A program made the position numbers and the translations under genes. Shown one piece after another: positions 44,791 through 54,594 of a stretch of 64,000 nt of DNA (positions within the stretch are counted from its first letter, which is position 1; each line of letters opens with the position of its first letter). The stretch is taken from assembly GCF_020907275.1 (NCBI RefSeq), contig NZ_JAJJWI010000008.1, forward strand, positions 1-64,000. The letters are read 5' to 3'. The DNA comes from Pontibacter silvestris (lineage in GTDB: Bacteria; Bacteroidota; Bacteroidia; Cytophagales; Hymenobacteraceae). A model generated the notes under the pieces. The model worked only from the letters and a program-made list of their open reading frames with translations, searched no databases and was not told where the DNA came from.

Positions 44791-44798
44791 TAACTTTG
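44791..44798 (+). promoter_or_regulatory. TAACTTTG -7 element of ruvX-def
   Basis: Exact TAnnTTTG match 75 bp before the ruvX ATG. The leader between has short complementary stretches (for example CCTGCCAGACAGG). Confidence 0.5.
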
Positions 44799-44873
44799 CA
44801 GTTCAACAGCATGCAAGCATCCTGCCAGACAGGCTGCTGCAACACTGGTAAAGCAACAAACACATAGCATAGT

Positions 44874-45290
44874 ATGGGAAGAATTCTGGCAGTTGATTAC
44901 GGAAACAAGCGTGTAGGACTAGCTGTTACTGATGCACTTCAGATTATTGCGACACCGCTAGAAACCGTTCATGCCAAAGATGTGTTAACTTACCTGAAGA
45001 GCTACACACAGCGTGAGCCGGTTGAAGCCTTTGTAGTAGGCATGCCTCGCCGTCTTACGGGGGAGGCAACTGATGCAACACCTCATGTGGTAGGTTTTGT
45101 ACGCAAGCTGCAGAAAGAATTTCCGGCTGTGCCTATACATACGGTAGATGAACGCTTTACCTCCAGCATGGCCCATAAAGCTATGTTAGCCGGTGGGCTT
45201 GGCAAAAAAGCCCGCCAGGACAAAGCTACCGTAGACCGTGTAAGTGCAACTATTATTTTACAATCGTATTTAGAGAGCAGAACTATATGA
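44874..45290 (+). CDS. ruvX: Holliday junction resolvase-like YqgF/RuvX
   Basis: 138 aa, RNase H-fold nuclease thought to act on rRNA precursors or DNA. Metal-binding Asp in AVDYGNKRVGLAV, then VVGMPRRL and DERFTSSMA. The ATGA overlap with def indicates coupled translation. Confidence 0.92.
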   Translation: MGRILAVDYGNKRVGLAVTDALQIIATPLETVHAKDVLTYLKSYTQREPVEAFVVGMPRRLTGEATDATPHVVGFVRKLQKEFPAVPIHTVDERFTSSMAHKAMLAGGLGKKARQDKATVDRVSATIILQSYLESRTI

Positions 45291-45856
45291 TTTACCCTAT
45301 TATCGCCTATGGCGACCCTGTACTAAAAGAACCTGCACAGGACATTCCAAAAGATTTCCCTGACCTGAAAGAGTTAGTGGAAGACATGTTCACTACTATG
45401 TACCACGCACATGGTGTTGGCCTGGCCGCCCCTCAAATTAACAAGAGCATTCGTTTGTTTGTGATCGACTCTGAGCCCATGATGGATGATGAGGAAAAAG
45501 GCAAAGGCGTGAAAAGAGCTTTTATCAATCCTGAAATTATTGAAGAGGATGGTGAAGATTGGGGTTTTGAAGAAGGTTGCTTAAGCATACCTGGTGTACG
45601 CGAGGTGGTATACCGGCCGGAGCGTATCGTTATCCGCTATTTTGATGAGGACTGGAATGAACATGAGGATACCTATGATGGCATGACAGCCCGTGTTATT
45701 CAGCACGAGTATGATCATGTGGAGGGCATTCTATTCACAGACCACCTGTCCGGCCTTACAAAACGCCTCATCAAAAACAGACTTAACAAGATATCGAAAG
45801 GTGACGTTGACGCTGATTACCGCATGAAGTTCCCGACCGTTTCTAAGAAAAGATAA
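45287..45856 (+). CDS. def: Peptide deformylase
   Basis: 189 aa. Removes the N-formyl group from new proteins. All three motifs are visible: GVGLAAPQIN, EGCLSIPG (metal Cys) and QHEYDHVEG (metal His residues and catalytic Glu-like Asp environment). Second gene of the ruvX operon. Confidence 0.95.
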   Translation: MIYPIIAYGDPVLKEPAQDIPKDFPDLKELVEDMFTTMYHAHGVGLAAPQINKSIRLFVIDSEPMMDDEEKGKGVKRAFINPEIIEEDGEDWGFEEGCLSIPGVREVVYRPERIVIRYFDEDWNEHEDTYDGMTARVIQHEYDHVEGILFTDHLSGLTKRLIKNRLNKISKGDVDADYRMKFPTVSKKR

Positions 45857-45874
45857 ACCAGCCTTATTAAAAAT

Positions 45875-45922
45875 AACAGAAGAAGCGCCTATTGCTTAAT
45901 TGCGGCAGGCGCTTCTTCTGTT
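45875..45922 (+). terminator. Terminator-like hairpin after def
   Basis: 16-bp perfect stem 45875-45890/45907-45922 with a 16-nt loop; the T-run is weak. Confidence 0.65.
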
Positions 45923-46041
45923 GTAGCTACCTAATAATAATTAGAGAGATTCCCAGCATGTGAAGGGTAGCCTTTATTAACCGCGTTTCTTCCAGTTTAA
46001 CTCCTGTAATCAAGAACTAACTTATTTCCGTAGGAGAAATT

Positions 46042-47031
46042 ATGGATGGCAAACTACGCATCATACTCTTTTCCCTACTAATCACACTGTCCCTGCCCCA
46101 GATTGGCTACACGTGGGGCTTCTTTGCGCACCAGCGTATCAATAGGTTAGCTGTGTTTGCACTACCTCCTGAAATGGTTGGCTTCTACAAAATGCATATC
46201 CGGTACGTTACAGAGAATGCAGTTAACCCCGACCGCCGCCGCTATGCTGTAGAATACGAAGCACCCAGGCATTACATAGACCTGGACGTGTATGGCGACA
46301 GTGCCCTTTACAAAATGCCCCGTTTTTGGCAGCAGGCTGTAGAAAAATATTCCGAAGACACGCTCCAGACTTATGGCATTGTACCCTGGCATATTAGCCT
46401 GATGAAATACCAGTTAACACAGGCCTTCAAAGAGCGAAACCTTGACCGTATTCTGCGCCTCTCCACTGAAATTGGCCATTATATAGCGGATGCTGCTGTA
46501 CCTCTCCACACTACTCAGAATTATAATGGGCAGCTAACAGGCCAACGGGGCATTCATGCTTTCTGGGAAACGCGTCTGCCGGAGCTATTTTCTGATAATT
46601 ATGACTTTTTTGTAGGACAGGCACAATACATAGAGCAACCTCAGATAAAAGCTTGGGAACTAGTAACCAGTGCACACCAAGCCCTTGACTCTGTACTAAC
46701 CTTTGAGCGCCAGTTGACGCAGGAATTCGACGAGGACAAGAAATATGGGTTTGAAGTACGCAACAACCTTACAACACGCGTCTACTCCAGAGATTTTTCT
46801 GAAGCATACCGTAACAGGCTTAACGGGCAGGTAGAGCGGCAAATGCGATTAGCCATTCAAACTATCGCCAGCTATTGGTATACCGCCTGGGTAGATGCGG
46901 GGCAACCAGATTTACGTACGCTTACTAAAGAAATATCTGTGGCAGAGCAGGAGCGCCTGAAAATGGAGCAGAAGGAGTACGACCAGGGAGCACATTTACC
47001 ACGGAAAGAAGGTGATCATGTAAACCACTAA
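46042..47031 (+). CDS. Zinc-dependent phospholipase C-like secreted protein
   Basis: 329 aa. Signal peptide 1-24; cleavage would leave W25-G-F-F-A-H30 as the new N-terminus, and Trp1 is a zinc ligand in zinc phospholipase C enzymes. Further ligand-like motifs are HYIDLDVYG, IGHYIADAAVPLHTTQNY and HAFWETRLPE. So it is probably a secreted or periplasmic phosphodiesterase; S1/P1 nuclease relatives share the fold. One base separates its stop from the convergent gene. Confidence 0.82.
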   Translation: MDGKLRIILFSLLITLSLPQIGYTWGFFAHQRINRLAVFALPPEMVGFYKMHIRYVTENAVNPDRRRYAVEYEAPRHYIDLDVYGDSALYKMPRFWQQAVEKYSEDTLQTYGIVPWHISLMKYQLTQAFKERNLDRILRLSTEIGHYIADAAVPLHTTQNYNGQLTGQRGIHAFWETRLPELFSDNYDFFVGQAQYIEQPQIKAWELVTSAHQALDSVLTFERQLTQEFDEDKKYGFEVRNNLTTRVYSRDFSEAYRNRLNGQVERQMRLAIQTIASYWYTAWVDAGQPDLRTLTKEISVAEQERLKMEQKEYDQGAHLPRKEGDHVNH

Positions 47032-47032
47032 A

Positions 47033-48040
47033 CTAACTAACATATGAGTTTGCCAAGCCTCGTAACATCCGAACTATGCGCATCCGAACATTCCTTATTA
47101 GTTTAATTACCTTAGGAAGCCTGTTGTAACTCACTGCTTGAAAAGCTACCTGCTTGGGGCCAAAACTCTCATAAAAGTATATAAGGCTTTGCTCATGTTT
47201 ATCCGGGCTTTCAAAATCAATAATATAGTCTCTTCCAGCAAATTCCTGTATCAGCTGATCAAGCACTAAGGTGCGACCGTTCAGTTTTCGCCCATACGCT
47301 GAAGATGCGCTCACCAATAAGGTGACTTTATTCTTGTAAAACAGAATTAAGCGACCAGCATTTATCTTTCCGTCAGTACCTTTTATATAATACAACCGGC
47401 AAGCCTGATGTTCTCTCAGAACCTGATGAAGCTTTTCTAACATGGTGTAAGCAGACGCAGCTACACCACCATAAATACGGCCTGCCACTTCATCTTTGAA
47501 AAAAGATATTAAAAATTTAATATCATCACTTTCTATAATTTCCAGGTCATTCTTACGTGCTCTTTTTAAGTTCCTCTTGCGGTCCCGGCTATAATTCTGG
47601 AAGATTTTATCGTAACCAATTGATAAATCAAGGTAATGAGTCGCCTTCAATTCGACCTCAACATTAGGCAGCGAGGATAGGTCCGGCACAACATTACTTG
47701 TATTAAACTGTAGCTCATTTACATAGCGAACCTGCTCGTAAACTTTCCCAATCAGTTTCTTATAAGTTACAACATCAATATCTCCTTCTAAAGAAAAAGC
47801 CCCCAACTGCTGGCAGAATAGCGGCTGCTGTAAATATTTTACACCTAACTTATACCGTACAGGCAAGGGCATAACCACTTTGTATTCTCCAGCTTCACCC
47901 ACTTCCACCACTGCCTCCCAACCCGGCGATACCACATCTAGGTACCACGACAAGGCATACACCTGTTGCTGTAAAGAACGCTCTATTAAGGCATCCCATT
48001 GCTGTTTATCCAGTTGGTCATGAGTCAGGTACTTTATCAA
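47033..48040 (-). CDS. GNAT-fold / FemAB-like acetyltransferase-type protein
   Basis: 335 aa, two GNAT-like lobes. The second contains RNLKRARKNDLEI, YYIKGTDGKINAGRLILFYKN and a terminal IDFESPDKHEQSLIYFYESFG, as in Acetyltransf_6/BioF2-like proteins that use acyl donors on cell-envelope or polysaccharide substrates. Substrate unknown. Confidence 0.7.
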   Translation of the reverse strand: MIKYLTHDQLDKQQWDALIERSLQQQVYALSWYLDVVSPGWEAVVEVGEAGEYKVVMPLPVRYKLGVKYLQQPLFCQQLGAFSLEGDIDVVTYKKLIGKVYEQVRYVNELQFNTSNVVPDLSSLPNVEVELKATHYLDLSIGYDKIFQNYSRDRKRNLKRARKNDLEIIESDDIKFLISFFKDEVAGRIYGGVAASAYTMLEKLHQVLREHQACRLYYIKGTDGKINAGRLILFYKNKVTLLVSASSAYGRKLNGRTLVLDQLIQEFAGRDYIIDFESPDKHEQSLIYFYESFGPKQVAFQAVSYNRLPKVIKLIRNVRMRIVRMLRGLANSYVS

Positions 48041-48251
48041 ACTTATATGTGTTTAATCAGCTAACAATAGTTAATATGCCATACTTGTATAGAATAAATA
48101 AACAATTATCACTACCAAAAGAAACGTTACAGTCAACAGGATGTGTACAACTGTTTGCTTCTGCTACGCCCCTTACTATCTTACCAGTGAGCTTGTTTTC
48201 CTACACCTCAAAATTACCTAACTTGCCATATTATCAAAATGCTATCTTCAG

Positions 48252-49820
48252 ATGAATAATCCTCATACACTACCTATGCAGTTGCGCGTCATGCTAATGC
48301 TTGTGCTATCGCTACTGATACACTCCAACGCCACGGCACAGCAAGTTAAAGTAAATGTTGACCTTGCTAAACTGGATGCCTATTATGAACAAGCACTGAA
48401 AGATTGGAACGTGCCAGGCATGGCGATTGCCATTGTTAAAGATGACTCAGTTATTTTCGCAAAGGGTTATGGCGTTCAGAATAACCAAACAGGAGGTCCG
48501 GTGGATGCAAACACTATTTTTGGCATCGCTTCTAATACCAAAGCTTATACAGCCGCTGCTTTAGGTATTTTGGTTGATCAGGGTAAAATTAAATGGGAGG
48601 ACAAAGTTACGACGTATCTACCCTACCTGAAGCTCTATGACCCTTATGTAACAGAAAACCTTACCATAGAAGACTTGCTGTGCCACCGGGTCGGTTTTAA
48701 GACCTATAGCGGTGATTTACTTTGGTATAACACCACTTACTCCCGTCCGGAAATTCTACAGCGGGTACGTTACCTGGAGCCTGCCTATGGCTTCCGTAAC
48801 GGCTATGGCTACTCAAACCTGATGTTTATAGCAGCCGGAGAAGTAATTGAAACTGTGTCTGGCCAAAAATGGGAAAGCTTCATAAAAGAGCATTTCTTTC
48901 AGCCACTTGGAATGACACGCTCCTACACTTCAGTAAACGATCTGAATGGCGCCGGCAATGTAGCCTCACCACATGGTTTCGATGCGAAAGGCAAACCTTA
49001 CGTCACCACTTTTACTGCCTGGGATAACTGGAATCCTGCTGCAGGTATTTTTACCAGCGTAAATCAAGATGCACAATGGCTACGCCTGCAGCTTAATAGA
49101 GGCACCTATAAAGGCAAGCGCATTTTCAGTGAAGATGCCAGCCGTAATATGTGGACGGCACATAATCCTTTTCCGGTATCAAAACAATCTGAAACAGTTA
49201 CCCCATCTACTCACTTTTCTGCTGCAGGCTTAGGCTGGATGCTTGATGATTATGAAGGTAGAAAGGTTGTAGCTCACGGCGGTGGCCACGAAGGAATGAA
49301 CAGCCGCACAGTACTGGTACCAGAGGAGAACCTAGGAATGGTTATTTTTACCAATAGCATGAGTAGCATTATGGCTCCCATTGCCAGTTATACCTTAGAT
49401 CAGTTTTTTGGCATTGTGAATGGCCGCGACTGGAGCCGGTTTGCCTTAGAAGCCCATAAAGCCGCTAAACAGGCGAACTCAAATAAAGAGCCTGAAAAGA
49501 AAGTACGCAAGAGCAAACCTACAATGGAACTAACTGCCTATGCAGGAACCTACAACAGCCAGCTATATGGCAATGCTACTGTAACTATACAGAACGGCCA
49601 ATTGGTACTACAGTTAGTGCCTGCCCCTGCTCTTGGTGGTACACTTACCTATTGGCAACATGATATTTTTAACTTAAGCTGGAAAAACAACTTTGCCCTG
49701 TTAACGCCGACCAATGTCCGCTTTTTAACAGGAGAAGATGGCAAAATAGCTGAAATGCGCTTAGATGCGAATAATCCAGACTTCCATTTTGATGAACTGA
49801 AGTTTGTGAAAGTGAATTAA
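48252..49820 (+). CDS. Serine hydrolase, class C beta-lactamase/DD-peptidase fold, DUF3471 tail
   Basis: 522 aa. Signal peptide about 10-29. Catalytic S94-x-x-K97 (SNTK), Y187-S-N and the HGGG near residue 341. C-terminal DUF3471-like domain from about 425. Probably a periplasmic or outer-surface hydrolase; beta-lactam resistance should not be assumed from the fold alone. Confidence 0.85.
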   Translation: MNNPHTLPMQLRVMLMLVLSLLIHSNATAQQVKVNVDLAKLDAYYEQALKDWNVPGMAIAIVKDDSVIFAKGYGVQNNQTGGPVDANTIFGIASNTKAYTAAALGILVDQGKIKWEDKVTTYLPYLKLYDPYVTENLTIEDLLCHRVGFKTYSGDLLWYNTTYSRPEILQRVRYLEPAYGFRNGYGYSNLMFIAAGEVIETVSGQKWESFIKEHFFQPLGMTRSYTSVNDLNGAGNVASPHGFDAKGKPYVTTFTAWDNWNPAAGIFTSVNQDAQWLRLQLNRGTYKGKRIFSEDASRNMWTAHNPFPVSKQSETVTPSTHFSAAGLGWMLDDYEGRKVVAHGGGHEGMNSRTVLVPEENLGMVIFTNSMSSIMAPIASYTLDQFFGIVNGRDWSRFALEAHKAAKQANSNKEPEKKVRKSKPTMELTAYAGTYNSQLYGNATVTIQNGQLVLQLVPAPALGGTLTYWQHDIFNLSWKNNFALLTPTNVRFLTGEDGKIAEMRLDANNPDFHFDELKFVKVN

Positions 49821-49836
49821 GTTGTTGGCTATAGTA

Positions 49837-49887
49837 AATAAAACAGAAAGCCTACCGCAGTAACTGCAGCAGGCTTTCTGTTTTATT
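49837..49887. terminator. Bidirectional terminator
   Basis: 17-bp perfect stem 49837-49853/49871-49887 between the convergent serine hydrolase and ettA. Confidence 0.85.
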
Positions 49888-49948
49888 ACTCTTTGAATAC
49901 TAAATCAATTCATAATTTCTAATTCAGCACTCATAACTACTCATTCAA

Positions 49949-51619
49949 TCAAACCAGCTTCTTATAACGAATACGTGTCGGCTCAGCATCACCCAAGCGC
50001 TTCTTCTTGTTCTCTTCGTATTCACTATAGTTCCCTTCGAACCAGTACACTTGTGAATCACCTTCAAAAGCGAGAATGTGTGTACAGATACGGTCCAGGA
50101 ACCAACGGTCGTGAGAAATAATAACAGCACACCCCGCAAAGTTCTCCAGTGCATCTTCCAGCGCGCGGATGGCGTTTACATCCAGGTCATTGGTAGGCTC
50201 ATCAAGTAATAACAGGTTACCGCCTTCTTTCAGCGTCATGGCCAAATGCACGCGGTTACGCTCACCACCCGAAAGCTTATCCACCTTCTTTTCCTGGTCA
50301 GAACCTGTGAAGTTAAACTTGCTCACGTAAGCACGGGACACAATCTGGCGGCCCGCCATCATCATGTGCTCTGTACCACCAGAAATAACTTCAAACACAG
50401 ACTTAGCAGGATTCAGACTAGTGTGCTCCTGGTCTACGTAAGAAATCTGCACAGTTGAACCTACGGCAAAGTCTCCGGCATCTGGTGCTTCCTGGCCAGT
50501 AATCAGTTTAAACAGAGTAGTTTTACCAGCACCATTTGGACCAATAATCCCGACAATACCACCCTGCGGCAGTGCAAAACTCAGGTTCTCGAACAGCAAT
50601 TTATCGCCATAGGCTTTGCTGACGTTATTTACCTCTATAACCTGGGCACCTAAACGCGGGCCATCTGGTATAAACAGTTCCAGTTTAGCCTCTTTTTGGT
50701 TAGCTTCTTCGCTGGCTAGTTTATCATATTGGCTGATACGCGCCTTAGACTTAGCCTGACGTGCTTTAGGAGCCATACGCACCCATTCCAGCTCACGCTG
50801 TAATGTTTTCTGGCGCTTGCTTTCGCTCTTCTCTTCCTGTGCTAGTCGGCTAGCTTTCTGCTCTAACCAGCTGCTGTAGTTGCCTTTCCACGGAATGCCT
50901 TCGCCTCTATCTAGCTCCAGAATCCAGCCAGCTACATTGTCCAGAAAATAACGGTCGTGAGTAACGGCAATTACAGTTCCTTTATACTGCTGCAGGTGTT
51001 GCTCCAGCCAATGTACCGATTCAGCATCCAGGTGGTTTGTTGGCTCATCCAGCAGCAACACATCCGGCTCCTGCAACAGTAAGCGGCAAAGAGCCACACG
51101 GCGCTTCTCACCACCAGACAGGTTTTCAATTGTAGCATCAGCAGGAGGTGTTCGCAGTGCATCCATCGCCCGCTCCAGGCGGTTATCCAATTCCCATGCA
51201 TTTAGCTGATCCAATCGCTCCTGTACCTCACCCTGACGCTCAATAAGTTTGTTCATCTCATCGTCGGTCATTTCCTCAGCGAACTTCATGTTGATCTCAT
51301 CAAACTCACGCAGCAGGTTCACTACTTCACTTACCCCTTCTTCTATGACCTCACGCACCGTTTTACTTGGATCCAGTTGCGGCTCCTGTTCCAGGTAACC
51401 AACACTATAACCCGGAGACCACACTACCTCACCCTGAAATTCCTTCTCTACACCTGCAATAATCTTTAGCAAACTTGATTTACCAGATCCGTTCAGACCA
51501 AGTACCCCAATTTTAGCACCATAGAAAAAAGACAGGTAAATGTTCTTAAGTACTTGTTTCTTTGGCGGGTAGATCTTACTTACCCCGGCCATTGAAAAAA
51601 TAATAGTTTCGTTACTCAT
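49949..51619 (-). CDS. ettA: Energy-dependent translational throttle protein, ABC-F ATPase
   Basis: 556 aa, two ATPase domains and no membrane part. Walker A sites GLNGSGKSS and GPNGAGKTT, signatures LSGGEKRR and LSGGERNR, and an interdomain linker of about 80 residues typical of the EttA subclass. It gates the ribosome E site in response to energy charge. Alone on the minus strand. Confidence 0.95.
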   Translation of the reverse strand: MSNETIIFSMAGVSKIYPPKKQVLKNIYLSFFYGAKIGVLGLNGSGKSSLLKIIAGVEKEFQGEVVWSPGYSVGYLEQEPQLDPSKTVREVIEEGVSEVVNLLREFDEINMKFAEEMTDDEMNKLIERQGEVQERLDQLNAWELDNRLERAMDALRTPPADATIENLSGGEKRRVALCRLLLQEPDVLLLDEPTNHLDAESVHWLEQHLQQYKGTVIAVTHDRYFLDNVAGWILELDRGEGIPWKGNYSSWLEQKASRLAQEEKSESKRQKTLQRELEWVRMAPKARQAKSKARISQYDKLASEEANQKEAKLELFIPDGPRLGAQVIEVNNVSKAYGDKLLFENLSFALPQGGIVGIIGPNGAGKTTLFKLITGQEAPDAGDFAVGSTVQISYVDQEHTSLNPAKSVFEVISGGTEHMMMAGRQIVSRAYVSKFNFTGSDQEKKVDKLSGGERNRVHLAMTLKEGGNLLLLDEPTNDLDVNAIRALEDALENFAGCAVIISHDRWFLDRICTHILAFEGDSQVYWFEGNYSEYEENKKKRLGDAEPTRIRYKKLV

Positions 51620-51967
51620 ATGATATTATCAGTTAAACTGCTTTGGTAGTTAACCATGAAAGCCGGCTCATATACCGGATGACTGGCCTCACAGCCTATC
51701 CCCTTGATTACTATTCCATAAAGAATTACAAATATCGTAAAATTAATGCATTTACCTTTCACAAAATTGGTTTGAAATCCTTAAACTTGTAAAAACTATA
51801 CAGGTAAAGCAGGCACAGACTTGTTTTAGCACCATGTTTATTCGTTTGCCACTATACCTGTTGTAGCTGGCTGACACACTGCAAACGCTGCAGATAAACT
51901 TGCGTATGCTAAGGTCAGTATAATTTGTCGCCTTACCTTTTTTTCTACGCAAAACCCTATCCATTAA

Positions 51968-53281
51968 ATGGAAAACAACGATCTATTGGAAGAAGCCAAA
52001 AAGTATGGCTTTATTCAGGAGCAGCAAGTGTGGCTAAAATCATTCATGAGCTATCCGGCAAGGCAGGTGGGCGAGGTAAAAGAGTCTGAAGATGATTCAA
52101 TGGTCTACTTTGCCAAGCGTTTCGAAATGTTTCAGGACAAGGTAAACAACCTGCTGGAGCGTATCGCAACCTCAGACAATAAGGGATCCTTCCTGATGAA
52201 AGTACTGCACATGAAGGAGCAGGTTGCCAGCTACGACGCCCTCGGAGATTTTGACAAGATCTACCACACCCTTAGCAAGGCCGAAGAAGAAATTAATGAA
52301 ACTATAAAGCAGAACAGAGAGAAGAACCTTAACACTAAGATCAATCTTATTCAGCAAGCTGAAGCGCTGCAAGACAGCATCGAGTGGCAGGAAACAACTG
52401 ACCAGCTTAAAGAGCTTCGTACTACCTGGATAAAAACCGGGCCTGTAGAAAAAGAGTTAACAGAGGAGATTGAAGAACGCTTCAAAGCAGCTGTTGAAGT
52501 ATTTTTTGAGCGTAAAAAGAACTTCTTTGAAGATAAGAAGCGAATGCAGAACCGCGCTTACGAAAGATACAAAGAACTTATTGCCAAATCTGTCGCTTTA
52601 CAGAACTCTGATGACTGGGAAGGAACCACAGCAAAGCTTAAGGACCTCCAGAACCAATGGAAAGAGGTGGGAGGCACTTTACCACGAAAAGTAACCACTA
52701 AGTTCTGGACTGACTTCAGGCGTGCGCACAATCACTTCTTTGACCGCCTCAAGAACAAAATAAATAAAGAGAAAGCTGAATCGAGAGAACAGTACTATGA
52801 AGTTAATTACGAGAAGAAGAAGGCTCTTGTAAGCGAGGCTGAGCAACTGCTACAGAAAAGTAACTTAGGCGAAGCCATCAGGAGAGCCAAAGAGTTACAG
52901 GCAGAGTGGAAAAAAGCAGGGCCTGTTCACCCAAGTGTGTCAGATAATATTTGGGAGCGTTTTATTAAAGCTTGCGACAAGATTTTTGAAATGAGCAGCC
53001 TGGAGCACTACATACGAAAGCGCCAGCAAGCCTCAGGTGAGAAGCAAAGTGAAACAGACGGTCTGCATGCACGCATCAATGCTTTAAAAGATTTCATAAA
53101 GTCTGACAAGCAGGAACTGGAAGTGCTGGAGTCTAATTTAGGCAAACTAAGCGATGCACCGGCCAACGATGCTTTCCGCAATATGCTGAATGGTAAGATC
53201 CGTAACTTCAACCGCAAGATCAACACAAAGCAAGAGCTGATAGAACTGTTTAATAGCCAGCTCAGTACCATCAGCAAATAA
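51968..53281 (+). CDS. DUF349 domain protein, coiled-coil
   Basis: 437 aa. Repeated helical units with W-x-x-x-G-P/T motifs (LRTTWIKTGPVEKEL, LQNQWKEVGGTLPRK, LQAEWKKAGPVHPSV), each a DUF349 repeat. The very charged helical tail ends in a probable coiled coil. Cytosolic; function unknown. Confidence 0.85.
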   Translation: MENNDLLEEAKKYGFIQEQQVWLKSFMSYPARQVGEVKESEDDSMVYFAKRFEMFQDKVNNLLERIATSDNKGSFLMKVLHMKEQVASYDALGDFDKIYHTLSKAEEEINETIKQNREKNLNTKINLIQQAEALQDSIEWQETTDQLKELRTTWIKTGPVEKELTEEIEERFKAAVEVFFERKKNFFEDKKRMQNRAYERYKELIAKSVALQNSDDWEGTTAKLKDLQNQWKEVGGTLPRKVTTKFWTDFRRAHNHFFDRLKNKINKEKAESREQYYEVNYEKKKALVSEAEQLLQKSNLGEAIRRAKELQAEWKKAGPVHPSVSDNIWERFIKACDKIFEMSSLEHYIRKRQQASGEKQSETDGLHARINALKDFIKSDKQELEVLESNLGKLSDAPANDAFRNMLNGKIRNFNRKINTKQELIELFNSQLSTISK

Positions 53282-53310
53282 AAGCATAGCTTACACGTGA
53301 GAATATAGCT

Positions 53311-53346
53311 AAATAGCGCCTGTTCCAGTATAAACAGGCGCTATTT
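53311..53346 (+). terminator. Terminator after DUF349 gene
   Basis: 14-bp stem 53311-53324/53333-53346 with an 8-nt loop, then T's. Confidence 0.85.
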
Positions 53347-53510
53347 TTGTTAGTATATATTTGTACTCAAACACTTATTGCAGGAGCCGAAAATACCGCA
53401 AATATTTTTGCGCGTTTTTGAACATTTGTTTTTTATTTGCGTTGTCTTGGTAAAAACAGACAAAAAAGCAATAAATATTAGCTAAAAATTTTTGTTGTTA
53501 TTTTTATTTA

Positions 53511-53518
53511 TACTTTTG
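53511..53518 (+). promoter_or_regulatory. Promoter of the DUF2795 gene
   Basis: TACTTTTG fits TAnnTTTG, and TTTG at 53491-53494 fits the -33 element with 16 bp between, the best complete promoter in the window. An AAGGAGAG-like ribosome site follows before ATG 53561. Confidence 0.6.
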
Positions 53519-53560
53519 CAAACCAATTTTTTTTAGCCATTAAGTTAAGGAGAGAATAAT

Positions 53561-53782
53561 ATGTACTGGACACTAGAATTAGCATCATATCTAGAGGACG
53601 CACCTTGGCCAGCAACTAAAGACGAGTTAATTGACTTTTCTATTCGTTCGGGTGCCCCAATGGAAGTAGTGGAAAACCTACAGGCCCTTGAAGATGATGG
53701 TCAGCCTTACGAGAACATCGAAGAAATCTGGCCTGACTATCCTACTAAAGAGGATTTCATGTTTAACGAAGATGAGTACTAA
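53561..53782 (+). CDS. DUF2795 family protein, 73 aa
   Basis: Small acidic cytosolic protein (LASYLEDAPWPATKDELIDF, then VVENLQALEDDGQPYENIEEIWPDYP), matching DUF2795, often present in Bacteroidota at high expression. A strong promoter and ribosome binding site suggest abundant expression. Function unknown. Confidence 0.85.
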   Translation: MYWTLELASYLEDAPWPATKDELIDFSIRSGAPMEVVENLQALEDDGQPYENIEEIWPDYPTKEDFMFNEDEY

Positions 53783-53868
53783 GAATAATTGTGAATTAAG
53801 AATTATAAATAGCCTTGTTTAAGCTCACTTATAACTCATAATCTTTAATTCATAATCATAGCTAGAAC

Positions 53869-54594
53869 TTGATCGTCGAAGTAAAAAATCTGGTTGCGGG
53901 TTACGGACAGCGCGTCTTAATTCGCAACCTTTCTTTTTCTGTACCTGCTCCAGCTTTTGTAGCTATTATTGGTCATAACGGAGCTGGCAAGACAACTCTG
54001 TTCAAAGCTTTTCAACAAAAGGTTCCTTACCAGGGCAATGTTATGGTGCAGGGGCAGAACATTAAGGCTATCACCAAACCCGCAGCGGAAGGTATTGTTA
54101 CTTACCTCCCGCAAAAAAACACTGTCACTTTCCCCATCAAAGTTCATGACCTGGTGGTAATGGGGTTGTTCCGAAAAAAACGCTTTTTTGAGAATTACGG
54201 AGCAGAAGACTACAAACTAGCAGCCAGTATAGTAGAACAGTTACAGCTCTCACACCTGTTGGAGAACGACTTTACCACTTTATCGGGAGGAGAACAGCAG
54301 TTGGTGTGGTTAGCGCAACTGATGCTTCAGGACGCCAACGTGTGTATGTTGGACGAGCCAACACAGCAGCTGGACGTATATTACAAGAACCAGGTGTTCC
54401 AGCTTTTACAAGGTTGGGTGCAGCTGCAGGGTAAAACAGTCCTTTGTATAACACACGACCTCCATAACCTGCTGTCTGTGCAGGGGTATCTACTTAATTT
54501 GTCTAAGCCTGCTCCCTCTTTAGAACCTATAACCCCTGAAACAGTACAGCAGAACCAGGAGTTTTTAGAAGCAGGGCGGCAACCAGTGCTATAG
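53869..54594 (+). CDS. Orphan ABC transporter ATPase
   Basis: 241 aa from TTG 53869 (an in-frame stop lies just upstream, so this start is forced). Walker A GHNGAGKTT, signature LSGGEQQ, Walker B VCMLDEP and the switch histidine in CITHDLHNL. Its sequence is close to the metal/heme importer ATPases, but no permease or binding protein is adjacent. Convergent with ispD; the coding ends overlap by six bases. Confidence 0.85.
   Translation: MIVEVKNLVAGYGQRVLIRNLSFSVPAPAFVAIIGHNGAGKTTLFKAFQQKVPYQGNVMVQGQNIKAITKPAAEGIVTYLPQKNTVTFPIKVHDLVVMGLFRKKRFFENYGAEDYKLAASIVEQLQLSHLLENDFTTLSGGEQQLVWLAQLMLQDANVCMLDEPTQQLDVYYKNQVFQLLQGWVQLQGKTVLCITHDLHNLLSVQGYLLNLSKPAPSLEPITPETVQQNQEFLEAGRQPVL

Noticed and set aside
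48049..48255. 68-codon frame just upstream of the serine hydrolase
   Set aside because: No signal or domain, and its end overlaps the hydrolase start; more likely leader DNA.
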